DNA of 64,000 nt from Citrobacter rodentium NBRC 105723 = DSM 16636 (GTDB lineage: Bacteria > Pseudomonadota > Gammaproteobacteria > Enterobacterales > Enterobacteriaceae). The notes beneath the pieces were generated by a model, which searched no databases, was not told the origin of the DNA, and saw nothing but the letters and a program-made list of their open reading frames with translations. Of this stretch, positions 7,083-15,114 are shown one piece after another. Made by a program: the position numbers and the translations under genes. The stretch covers positions 2,666,001 to 2,730,000 of the forward strand of contig NZ_CP082833.1 of NCBI RefSeq assembly GCF_021278985.1, given 5' to 3'. Numbering within the stretch: the stretch's first letter is position 1; each line of letters begins with the position of its first letter.

Positions 7083-9506
7083 ATGTCTTATTTAAATAGA
7101 GTCTTCACCACGCGCTTTATGAAGACGCTGCTGATTGTGTCTGGTGTCGCGTTACTGATCGCCGCCATCTGGTTCCTGGGGCCGTATTTTGGATTTGGTG
7201 ACTCTCGTCCTCTGCAAAGTATAGAGTCGCGCATTATTTTTATTCTGCTGGCGGCGTTTTGTCTGACCTGTTTCTGGCTGGGCTGGCCCGCGTTTATTGC
7301 GCTGACCGCGACGCTGTGCGTCATTGTCTGGGTATTTGGCCCCTTCCTGTTGGTGGGCGAAAGCTGGCCTGTTGCGCCGGTGAGCGTCAGGCTGGCGATC
7401 GTTGCCGCTATTTTGCTGGTCGCGTTGTTATACGGCTTATGGTTATTACTGCTGGCGCTGAAAGACAACCCGGCGCTGCTTAATAAGTTTGCCCGCAATA
7501 AGGGGCCGGTCGCGGACGATAACAGCCAGGAAGTGATGGCGGCCATTAGCAATGCGGTCAACTACGTGAATAAAAGCCACGGTACGCTGTCTTTTTTCCA
7601 GCGCGCGATCCTGGCGCGTAAGCCGCTGGATGTACTGCCCTGGTATATGATGATCGGGACCGCCGGGGCTGGCAAAACGTCAGCGCTCCTGGCGTCCGGT
7701 CAGAATTTCCCGCTGCCGGAGCAGCTGAATCAGGTCGGGAAGCCTGCCTCACCCACCCGCAACTGCGAGTGCTGGTTCGCCAACGACGCTATCTGGCTTG
7801 ACACGTCCGGGAAATACATCAGCGAGCCGGAAACATACCTCAGCGAGTGGCGCGTGCTCCTGAAAGCGCTGAAAAAATACCGTCCGGTCAAAGCGATTAA
7901 CGGCGTGGTGTTGTCCTTTTCCGCCGCCGACGTGATGTGCCGCAATAAAGCCGGACTGTTTGAGCTGGCGGCCAGCCTGCGGGCAAAAATTGAGGATCTA
8001 CGTCAGACGCTCGGCGTGCGTTTTCCGGTATACGTGCTGGTGACGAAACTCGATCAGTTACCGGGCTTTACCGAATATTTCAGGATCCTGACCGATCAGG
8101 AACGCGAGCAGGTCTGGGGCGTGACGTTCCCTTATGGCGACGCCAAAAGCGTTTCCGTCCCGGGGCTACGTAGCCAGATCGCCGAAGAGTTCTCCCTGCT
8201 TGAGGAGCGTCTGGAGCGAGAGATGATCGTGCGTCAGCAGGAGGAGTACGACCATCGGGATCGGAAAAAGATGTACGCGCTGCCGCAGGACTTTCACCTG
8301 CTTTCCGGCATGGTTGCGGAAGTGGCGCATAACATCTTTTTTGCCTCCCGCTACGATGAAACGCAAAGCTATACCCAGCTGCGCGGTATCTATTTTAGCA
8401 GCAGCCATCAGCCGATCGATTTTAACCTGCTGAATAACCAGAGCGTGATTGGTCACTGGGCCAACTATGTCGGGCATAAGTCGCCGGAGGTGATGGCGTC
8501 GCTGAGCGCGAAGTCAGACGACCAGGATTTTCTGGTTAACGATGTTTCTTACGGGCGGCAATATTTTCTTAAACAACCCTTTAGCGAGGTGATCGTTAAG
8601 GATCTGCATCTGGCGCGCTATAACCAGGCTAACCAGTCAAAGTACCGCCTGCAACGCTTCCTTGGCCATACGCTATGCATGGCGATCGCCTTTATTTTGT
8701 TGAACGGCTTCTGTAACAGCTATCGCAACAACAGCGGTTATCTGGATGCCATCGAGACGAAAGTCGCCGCGCTGCGCGGCGAAGTTAACCGTTTCAACCA
8801 AGCGACGAATGACGTCATGCTGCCGCGCCTGCTGGCCCTTTCACACTCGCTGCCGGATTACGGCACGCTGGATGTGTTGAACCCGATATTGTCGTGGCGC
8901 TATGGGCTGTATACCGGCACGGATGTGGCGACGGCATCGGATTCGCTCTATCACTATCTCCTGCAACGGCTGCTGTTGCCGCAGATCCAGCAGCAGGTGG
9001 CGGTGTCGTTACAGGAGGCGATTGAAAGCGGTGACGCGGCGCGCATCTACAACCTGTTAAAGCTCTATCTGCAGGTTACCGGTCAGGGCAAGTTCGATCA
9101 GCAAGAGATGATCGTCAGCATTACCCAAGTGTGGGAGCAAACCGGCAAGCTCCAGCCCTATGAAGAGCGACAGGTTTTTGTCTCGCATCTGACCCGGCTT
9201 TTTGCGGTGCCTGAGTGGCGGCGTTTTGGTCAGGAGGCGGATGAAGGGCTGGTGAAATATGCGCGGGCGATGCTGGAACGCGAAGACTTAGCCAGCCGTC
9301 TTTATGGGCGTATCAAAGCCTCGCTGGCGCAGGATACGCCGGGGGATTTAACTCTCGGTGAAATGGCGAAATCCCAGGGCGGCGACCTGTTTACCCTGAG
9401 CGATGAGTATGGTGGAGGCGCCATTCCCGGCCTTTTTACCCGCGCCGGCTATTATGAGGCGTTTAAAAAAAAAAATGGGTCCGGGGCTGATGCTGTTAGA
9501 GCGTGA
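7083..9506 (+). CDS. tssM: T6SS inner-membrane protein TssM (IcmF), N-terminal/short form ending just past an A11 tract
   Basis: This frame gives 807 residues: two or three N-terminal membrane segments (from ALLIAAIWFLGPYFGF, then FILLAAFCLTCFWLGW), a cytoplasmic NTPase-like domain with Walker A GTAGAGKT near residue 200, a further membrane segment near 535 (HTLCMAIAFILLNGF) and the start of the periplasmic region. It stops 30 bases after a run of 11 A (9465-9475). The missing TssM C-terminal half continues in the +1 frame to 10911. Losing one A, or adding two, gives a product of about 1,275 residues, normal for TssM. In C. rodentium tssM1 an A11 tract causes transcriptional slippage yielding both forms; the same is likely here. 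Confidence 0.93.
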   Translation: MSYLNRVFTTRFMKTLLIVSGVALLIAAIWFLGPYFGFGDSRPLQSIESRIIFILLAAFCLTCFWLGWPAFIALTATLCVIVWVFGPFLLVGESWPVAPVSVRLAIVAAILLVALLYGLWLLLLALKDNPALLNKFARNKGPVADDNSQEVMAAISNAVNYVNKSHGTLSFFQRAILARKPLDVLPWYMMIGTAGAGKTSALLASGQNFPLPEQLNQVGKPASPTRNCECWFANDAIWLDTSGKYISEPETYLSEWRVLLKALKKYRPVKAINGVVLSFSAADVMCRNKAGLFELAASLRAKIEDLRQTLGVRFPVYVLVTKLDQLPGFTEYFRILTDQEREQVWGVTFPYGDAKSVSVPGLRSQIAEEFSLLEERLEREMIVRQQEEYDHRDRKKMYALPQDFHLLSGMVAEVAHNIFFASRYDETQSYTQLRGIYFSSSHQPIDFNLLNNQSVIGHWANYVGHKSPEVMASLSAKSDDQDFLVNDVSYGRQYFLKQPFSEVIVKDLHLARYNQANQSKYRLQRFLGHTLCMAIAFILLNGFCNSYRNNSGYLDAIETKVAALRGEVNRFNQATNDVMLPRLLALSHSLPDYGTLDVLNPILSWRYGLYTGTDVATASDSLYHYLLQRLLLPQIQQQVAVSLQEAIESGDAARIYNLLKLYLQVTGQGKFDQQEMIVSITQVWEQTGKLQPYEERQVFVSHLTRLFAVPEWRRFGQEADEGLVKYARAMLEREDLASRLYGRIKASLAQDTPGDLTLGEMAKSQGGDLFTLSDEYGGGAIPGLFTRAGYYEAFKKKNGSGADAVRA
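9465..9475 (+). other. A11 homopolymer, probable transcriptional slippage site within tssM
   Basis: Eleven consecutive A follow TTT (codons GAG GCG TTT AAA AAA AAA AAT). The zero frame reaches TGA at 9504-9506; the frame offset by one continues as TssM for 478 residues from 9475. Homology is continuous across the tract, with GYYEAFKKK joined to MGPGLMLLEREDAWVLG. Deletion of one A or addition of two A in the transcript restores full-length TssM. Confidence 0.85.
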
Positions 9507-10911
9507 GGATGCCTGGGTGCTGGGGAAAGCGAAGCCGGACGCCGCGCCGCCAAAGGTGGCGGTCGGCAGCGACGGCACGCTGGTTAACCCGGTGCAGCAG
9601 CAAATTCTCGCCCTCTATCTGGATGAATATACCCGGCGCTGGCAGGATTTTCTGAGCAATATTCGTATTAAAGAGAATGTGATCACGCAGGATTACGGCA
9701 GCGCAGGCGTCGCGGCAAATATCTATATTCTGCGTACGCTCAGCGCCTCCCATTCGCCGCTGGTGAATCTCATTCAGCGCATCGTAAAGGAGACGACGCT
9801 GGCGAAAAACGATGAAAAATCGCTGCCTGATAACGTCAGCACTAAAGGCCGGATTCTGAATGCGGCGGAGAAGGTGAGTCTCGCTTATGCCAGCATGGAA
9901 AAGAAGTTGCTCAGGGAGCGGGTTGATAACCAGTTCGCTCCGCTGAGGGAATTTGCCACCGGCAGGCAGGAACTGACGCAGAAGGGAAGCCCGGCGATGA
10001 CCGGCGCGGAACTTGGCAAGTTGATGGAGGCGTTAAGCGAACAGTATACGCTGTTTGTGATCTACGACGATGCGCTGAAAAACGGTAACTCGCCGTCGCT
10101 GCCGAATACCGCCCTGAAAATTAGCGCCGAATCGCGCACCTGGCCCGATCCGCTGAGCCAGCTGGTGGGGCCGCTGCTGGACAGCGTTTACCATCACGCC
10201 AGTCAGGAGGCTATCGCCAGAAGCAATGAAGGGATTGAAGAGAGCATCGGGCAGGTTTGCCGCGCCACCCTGAAGGAACGTTATCCGTTTGCCGATACCT
10301 CGCGTGAAGTGAAACGCGCGGACTTTGAGCGCTTTTTCGCGGTGGGCGGCCTGGTTGACGAATATTACAAAAAACACCTCGCCAATAAAGTCGATACCTC
10401 TTCGCAGCCGTGGCGCTATAAAGGCGATGTCGGGACGGATGATGCGAATATGTTGGCTTTTTTTGAGCAGGCGGCGGAAATTCGCGAAGCCTTTTTCCAG
10501 GGAGAGAACGGCCGAAAATTAGCGCTCGCGTTTGATATTTCGGTTCAGCATCTGGATCCGGCGATTACGCAGCTCAATATGAATTTTGACGGCCAGCAGG
10601 TGAATTATGCGCACGGACCGGTTTCATCGGCGTCGATCGTCTGGCCGACGTCGCGCGCCGTATCAAAAACGACGATGTACATGGCTCCAGGGGGCGCAAC
10701 CGGGAATTCGTCGCTGACGTTTAGCGGTCCCTGGTCGCTTTTACGTTGGCTGGATAGCGCCCGCGATATTTCCTTAACCGGTTCTGATGAACTGATTTTG
10801 CGTTATTCGCTGGACTCCAGACGTGCGGACCTTGCGATCGAAGGGATAACTTTCAAAGATCAACTGGTCGTGGAGATGTTGAAAGATTTCCGCTGCCCTG
10901 GCGAATATTAA
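9475..10911 (+). CDS. tssM: TssM periplasmic C-terminal part, in the frame reached after the A11 tract
   Basis: This is the 478-residue continuation of tssM in the other frame; it has no ribosome site of its own and is probably not made separately. It contains the alpha-helical periplasmic region and the beta-sandwich end of IcmF/TssM (SLTFSGPWSLLRWLD, ELILRYSLDSRRADLAIEG), the part known to bind TssJ. Without it the TssJLM trans-envelope complex cannot form, so T6SS function should depend on frameshifting. The coding sequence is intact over its whole length with no further stops, which argues that it is under selection rather than decaying. Confidence 0.9.
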   Translation: MGPGLMLLEREDAWVLGKAKPDAAPPKVAVGSDGTLVNPVQQQILALYLDEYTRRWQDFLSNIRIKENVITQDYGSAGVAANIYILRTLSASHSPLVNLIQRIVKETTLAKNDEKSLPDNVSTKGRILNAAEKVSLAYASMEKKLLRERVDNQFAPLREFATGRQELTQKGSPAMTGAELGKLMEALSEQYTLFVIYDDALKNGNSPSLPNTALKISAESRTWPDPLSQLVGPLLDSVYHHASQEAIARSNEGIEESIGQVCRATLKERYPFADTSREVKRADFERFFAVGGLVDEYYKKHLANKVDTSSQPWRYKGDVGTDDANMLAFFEQAAEIREAFFQGENGRKLALAFDISVQHLDPAITQLNMNFDGQQVNYAHGPVSSASIVWPTSRAVSKTTMYMAPGGATGNSSLTFSGPWSLLRWLDSARDISLTGSDELILRYSLDSRRADLAIEGITFKDQLVVEMLKDFRCPGEY

Positions 10912-10925
10912 AATCCGAGGGAAAA

Positions 10926-11579
10926 ATGTCTCTACGGCTGTATTTACTTGGTGGTGAGTCGCGTGCCAGTCCGTTTTGCAGAAAGAGAAAAAAACAGCGC
11001 CAGACGGAGGCTTTTATTTCTCAAAAAATTCTGTCAAACATGGCGACGGCAATGACAGACGACTATTTGTCTACGGCTTATCCGTGGTGTTTTGTTATAT
11101 CGTCCAGCACTGCACAGGAAAAATACCATTACGTCGGGGCGTGTAAGATTCTTTGTAATGAACAAGGGGAAAAAACGCTTATTGGGATCTACAGCCCGGT
11201 TTCCCACCGGTGGCTGAATAAGAACATGCAGGCTGAATTTTCGCTGACATTCTGGATGAGTAGAATTTTAAATATGATCCAGGAAAATGATTTTTCTGCC
11301 CGCAACACACCATTGCTACGGCAATGGCGCACGGCATTACAGCGTGCTTATTCTCCTTTTTGGGAGTCTTTTGCGCTGACGCCTGCATGGCGTTTTAAAA
11401 TTCGTTCGCAGACCTTACTCAGGGAGGGATCACGGGAAGACTATTGTATCCGAAATAGCGATGGTGTTGACGTTATGCCATGGAAAAACTGGCCTGACTG
11501 CCTGTTAAACGAGTCAGGAGTATGGTTATGGCGGGAAAGTCGGCATAGAAAAATATTAGATTCACAACGTATCAGGTGA
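10926..11579 (+). CDS. Unrecognised T6SS-operon protein between tssM and vgrG
   Basis: A 217-residue reading frame with a good ribosome site (GAGGG) 14 bases after the tssM stop, and 4 bases before vgrG. I do not recognise the family. It lacks a signal peptide or clear membrane segment, is basic at the N-terminus (RKRKKQRQ) and is rich in Trp and Arg towards the C-terminus. The slot after tssM often holds TagF, but the TagF N-terminal motif is absent. A phrase such as YPWCFVISSS followed by HYVGACKI and LIGIYSPVSHRW suggests an alpha/beta cytoplasmic protein. It may be an accessory or adaptor factor for VgrG loading; that is only context. Confidence 0.8.
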   Translation: MSLRLYLLGGESRASPFCRKRKKQRQTEAFISQKILSNMATAMTDDYLSTAYPWCFVISSSTAQEKYHYVGACKILCNEQGEKTLIGIYSPVSHRWLNKNMQAEFSLTFWMSRILNMIQENDFSARNTPLLRQWRTALQRAYSPFWESFALTPAWRFKIRSQTLLREGSREDYCIRNSDGVDVMPWKNWPDCLLNESGVWLWRESRHRKILDSQRIR

Positions 11580-11583
11580 TTAT

Positions 11584-13926
11584 ATGTCACGTACTATTAC
11601 ATTAAGCAGTCCGGCGATGCCGTTATTGCTGGGCGATACCGCTCTGGTTATCTCTAAGCTGGATGGCGAAGAGGCGCTGTCGTCCCTGTACTCCTATGTG
11701 ATTACGGCTAAAACCCCGGCTAACCCTTTAATTCCCTGGCAGGCCGCATCGAATGTCGATTTAAAAGCATTAATCGGCAAAGAAATGACCGTCACCATTG
11801 AACTGGATGGTAACGGATTGGGGGATATTTTTGCCATTGGTAAAGATACCCGGGAAATATCAGGAATTGTGCAACGTGCGCGTTATATCGGACGCGATAG
11901 TAATCAGGCGCTCTATGAAATTGTGATTCGCCCATGGCTGCATCTGGCAGAACTGACTACGGATTTTAAAATATTCCAGAAAAAAACCGTGGTGGATATT
12001 ATTGATGAGGTGTTAGGCGATTACAATTTCCCGTTAGAAAAAAGGCTGGCGGGAAGCTATCCGCTGCTGGATTTCCAGGTTCAGTATGGTGAAAGCGACT
12101 TTAATTTTATTGAACGGTTAATGGAAGAGTGGGGGATTTATTGGTTCTTTGAACATGCCGAACAGTACCACAAACTGATTCTGGTGGATAACGTCGGGGC
12201 GCATAAACGTTTCCCGAGTGAAGCTTATCATGTGGTTCAGTACGCAGCCGATCGTCCGAAGATGGACCAGGAATATATCAGCCAGTTTCATTTTCAGGAA
12301 ACCATTACCTCCGGGAAATGGGTCACCAATGATTATGATTTTACGAAATCACGTGCCGATATTATGGCGCTGGACAGCAAGCCGCGTAAAACCAGTTTTA
12401 ACGAGATGGAGATCTTCCACTGGCCAGGCGATTACGAGCAGCCCAATATCGGTGAGCAGCTGGCGCGGGTACGAATGGAAGAACGCGGGGCGCTGGGGTC
12501 ACGCTGCGAAGGTTCCGGTGAACTGCGCGGAATTGCCTGCGGGTGCGATTTTGAACTGGTGAATTACCCCGTCGAGAAAGCGAACCGCGAATACATGATT
12601 TTGCGAAGCCATCTGGTGGTGGAAGAGATTAATCAGGTGACCGACGTGGACGAATTCCGTTATCACTGCGATTTTACCGTTCAGCCAACCACCAAGATTT
12701 ATCGCCACCCGATGACGGTGCCCAGGCCGAAAACCAGCGGACCGCAAACGGCTATCGTTGTGGGTCCTGATGGCGAAGAGATCTGGACCGACGAATATGG
12801 CCGCGTAAAGGTACGTTTTTTGTGGGATCGCTACGGTAAAAACCGGGAGTCCGACTCCTGCTGGCTACGTGTGAGCCAGGCCTGGGCCGGAAATAACTTT
12901 GGCGGGATCTATATTCCCCGTATCGGCCATGAAGTGATTGTCGACTTTATTAACGGCGATCCTGACCGACCGCTGATTATCGGCAGCCTGTACAACAACG
13001 TAACGATGCCGCCGTGGGATCTGCCGGTGAACGCTACGCAGAGCGGGCTGGTTAGCCGCACCGTTGGCGGTGGGCGCAGCAACTTTAACGGCATTCGCTT
13101 TGAAGATAAGCCCGGGCTTGAGCAGTACTGGGAACAGGCCGAGCGCAATATGACTCGTTTAACCAAGCAAAACGAGGAGCAGACCATCGGCATGAATTCC
13201 AACGTGAATGTCGGTCTGTCACGAAATCTGTTCGTTGGCGCGAACTATATGTCGGATGTGGTCGGCAACAGTAGCGCCATCATCGGCGGCGCGCTGGCCA
13301 TTCAGGTGGGCGGAGGCCAGACCGATAACGTTGCGCTGGCAAAGGGAATTAACGTCGGCGGCGCGTTTATGACGACCGTTGGCGGCTATCACTCGCTGGC
13401 TGTCGGCGGCGCAAGCACCACCGTTGCGGGAGGGGCGATGACGCTCACTGCAGGCGGTGAACTGGTGCTCTCGGCGAAGAAGATCAAAATCGTCGGTTCC
13501 GAACAGGTCATTATTCAGGGCGGCACGGTCGAGCTTAACCCTGGCGACTGCAGCGATAACTGCGGCGGCGGCGGTGGGGGCGGTGGCGCAATGATTGGCC
13601 TGCCGGGCCTGCCTGCGATTCCATCGCTGTTTGGCGTTGTGCTTCCGTTACCGCTGCTTCCGACGCCAACGCCTGCGCCTACGACATCAACGGACACGCC
13701 AACGGAATCCCCGACGGAGACGCCAACAGAAACCCCAACGGAGACGCCAACGGAAACCCCGACGGAGACGCCAACGGAAACCCCGACGGAGACGCCAACG
13801 GAAACCCCGACGGAGACGCCAACGGAAACTCCGACGGAGACGCCAACGGAAACCCCGACGGAAACCCCAACAGAGACACCAACGGAAACCCCGACGGAGA
13901 CAGGCAACGCAATTCCTGAACCTTAA
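11584..13926 (+). CDS. vgrG: T6SS spike protein VgrG (TssI) with TPTE-repeat C-terminal tail
   Basis: The 780-residue product has the usual VgrG layout: gp27-like base (residues 1-380; IVIRPWLHLAELTTDFKIFQ, QYGESDFNFIERLMEEWGIY), OB-fold (DEYGRVKVRFLWDRYG near 410), gp5-like triple-stranded beta-helix (about 510-660; repeated V-G-G strands) and a DUF2345-like end. After it comes a poly-Gly stretch (GGGGGGGG), a hydrophobic Pro/Leu segment and 17 tandem TPTE/SPTE units. No recognisable enzymatic domain follows, so it is not a classical evolved VgrG. PAAR and the TagK-like gene follow. The Thr/Glu/Pro tail may be a flexible linker or docking site. Confidence 0.95.
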   Translation: MSRTITLSSPAMPLLLGDTALVISKLDGEEALSSLYSYVITAKTPANPLIPWQAASNVDLKALIGKEMTVTIELDGNGLGDIFAIGKDTREISGIVQRARYIGRDSNQALYEIVIRPWLHLAELTTDFKIFQKKTVVDIIDEVLGDYNFPLEKRLAGSYPLLDFQVQYGESDFNFIERLMEEWGIYWFFEHAEQYHKLILVDNVGAHKRFPSEAYHVVQYAADRPKMDQEYISQFHFQETITSGKWVTNDYDFTKSRADIMALDSKPRKTSFNEMEIFHWPGDYEQPNIGEQLARVRMEERGALGSRCEGSGELRGIACGCDFELVNYPVEKANREYMILRSHLVVEEINQVTDVDEFRYHCDFTVQPTTKIYRHPMTVPRPKTSGPQTAIVVGPDGEEIWTDEYGRVKVRFLWDRYGKNRESDSCWLRVSQAWAGNNFGGIYIPRIGHEVIVDFINGDPDRPLIIGSLYNNVTMPPWDLPVNATQSGLVSRTVGGGRSNFNGIRFEDKPGLEQYWEQAERNMTRLTKQNEEQTIGMNSNVNVGLSRNLFVGANYMSDVVGNSSAIIGGALAIQVGGGQTDNVALAKGINVGGAFMTTVGGYHSLAVGGASTTVAGGAMTLTAGGELVLSAKKIKIVGSEQVIIQGGTVELNPGDCSDNCGGGGGGGGAMIGLPGLPAIPSLFGVVLPLPLLPTPTPAPTTSTDTPTESPTETPTETPTETPTETPTETPTETPTETPTETPTETPTETPTETPTETPTETPTETPTETPTETGNAIPEP
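13696..13899 (+). repeat. 12-bp minisatellite in the 3' end of vgrG (17 units)
   Basis: Exactly 204 bases form 17 units of a 12-base repeat encoding T/S-P-T-E, mostly alternating ACGCCAACGGAA with ACCCCGACGGAG-like variants to give a 24-base higher-order period. Because units are multiples of three, slippage would change the protein length without breaking the frame. Unit homogeneity in the middle suggests recent expansion. Confidence 0.95.
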
Positions 13927-13986
13927 TGTGCATCTGACGGCGAAGGCCTGTCGTCGTCACCTGGTATTTTCAAAGGAGAGTGAAAT

Positions 13987-14250
13987 ATGCAAAACGCAGC
14001 ACGTGTCGGAGATGCTACCTCTCACGGTGGCGCCTTATGTTCCGGGTCGGGTAATGTCTACGTTAATGGCATTCCAGCCGCGATGGTGGGCGTTAGTATC
14101 GCGCCATGCGCGCTGTTTCATGGCGCAGCGCCCGTCGCCGTCGGCTCCGGAACGGTCTTTATTAACGGCGTACCGGCTGCAAGGCTGGGCGATGTAACCG
14201 GGTGCGGTGCGGCTGTCGTAACGGGTTCTGCCGATGTCTACATCGGTTAA
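13987..14250 (+). CDS. PAAR-domain spike-tip protein
   Basis: The 87-residue protein is a stand-alone PAAR repeat: NAARVGDATSHGG at the start, then VYVNGIPAAMVG and the mirrored VFINGVPAARLGDVTGCG. His13, His45 and Cys73 are placed as the expected zinc ligands. PAAR proteins cap the VgrG trimer with a sharp cone and connect effectors. There is no N- or C-terminal extension, so any toxin would have to be a separate protein. A strong ribosome site (AAAGGAGAG) precedes the ATG, 60 bases after vgrG. Confidence 0.95.
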   Translation: MQNAARVGDATSHGGALCSGSGNVYVNGIPAAMVGVSIAPCALFHGAAPVAVGSGTVFINGVPAARLGDVTGCGAAVVTGSADVYIG

Positions 14251-14254
14251 CGCG

Positions 14255-15097
14255 ATGAAGTTTCGTTTTGAATGGCCGGTATCGCGCCAGCCCGTGACGT
14301 TGCAGGAAGGTATTACGGCGGAGTGGGCCATCGCGTTAGCGGTAAGTCGCGGGGTCTTTGGACCTCATAGCCAGCTGCCGGAGGGGCAAGATGCGGTGGC
14401 TTTTTACTGGCATTTAACCCGTCCGGTCATGCGGAACTTTTGTGTCAGCGCCATCTGTTTGCTGGACGGCGTGGAGCTCTGCTATGGCGAAAGCCAGCCC
14501 CTGCGCGTCGGTAGTCATCTTCAGATCGGCCACTTTAAGCTGGAGGTGACCACTGAGGAGGCCGACGCGCTAACGCATCAGGGGGTTTTGCCATTTATCG
14601 GTGCGGAGAGCGCCCGGCAGGCGGCGGATAACATCCCGGAAGTTGAGGAGATTTTGCCGAACGGGGGCAGTTATATAAATGACCTGCATTATTTCAATAA
14701 TGTCATCGCGCACAGGAATAGCCATGATGTTTTGAAAGTGCTTGAAATCGAGTACAAACGCTTTCTTATCTGGCAAGAGCAAGGACGTCATTACTACGAT
14801 AACGTCAGCAATGAAGCGGCTTATCTTATCAAAACCGATAATCAATTTGACCGCGTAAAAGAAAGCCTAAAAGAAAAGACCTTAACGGAATGTATTGTCG
14901 ACAGACCTTTTCTGATGGAAAAGGTCTGGCCTGATTTTGAAAACAGCGGTGTCTTGGACGATATATTTGTCGAAGAAGAAAAAGTCGATTTACTTAAATC
15001 TCTTTCACCGGAGCATATCGTGGCAAAAGGAACATATCAGGTTCCGGAACTGGTGTTCCGTGATTTCCACAAGATTGGCCTGGATTCACACTATTGA
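14255..15097 (+). CDS. T6SS accessory protein, TagK-like (tentative)
   Basis: With ATG at 14255 (start MKFRFEWPVSRQP, 4 bases after the PAAR stop) the product is 280 residues; an alternative ATG at 14234 adds seven residues and overlaps PAAR. The N-terminal 110 or so residues look like a compact beta-rich domain (FRFEWP..LQEGITAEWAIAL, VGSHLQIGHFKLEV) that resembles FHA-type modules. The C-terminal part is charged and helical. Position in the PAAR-TagJ-TssE block and overall look recall the TagK family of T6SS-associated proteins; I am not certain of the name. No signal peptide or membrane segment is visible, so it should act in the cytoplasm. Confidence 0.6.
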   Translation: MKFRFEWPVSRQPVTLQEGITAEWAIALAVSRGVFGPHSQLPEGQDAVAFYWHLTRPVMRNFCVSAICLLDGVELCYGESQPLRVGSHLQIGHFKLEVTTEEADALTHQGVLPFIGAESARQAADNIPEVEEILPNGGSYINDLHYFNNVIAHRNSHDVLKVLEIEYKRFLIWQEQGRHYYDNVSNEAAYLIKTDNQFDRVKESLKEKTLTECIVDRPFLMEKVWPDFENSGVLDDIFVEEEKVDLLKSLSPEHIVAKGTYQVPELVFRDFHKIGLDSHY

Positions 15098-15114
15098 TAA
15101 CTGGAGTTACTACT

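Noticed and set aside
9465..9506. tssM as a simple dead pseudogene or sequencing error
   Set aside because: Downstream 478 codons are free of stops and conserved in pattern, and the break falls exactly on an A11 run of known slippage behaviour. A sequencing error cannot be excluded from one sequence but is listed as the refuting result.
13696..13899. CRISPR-like array
   Set aside because: The repeat is a contiguous 12-base coding tandem with no spacers.
13515..13960. Minus-strand frames rich in VGVS or ASPSGFP repeats opposite the vgrG tail
   Set aside because: They are shadows of the 12-base minisatellite; no ribosome site and no family resemblance.
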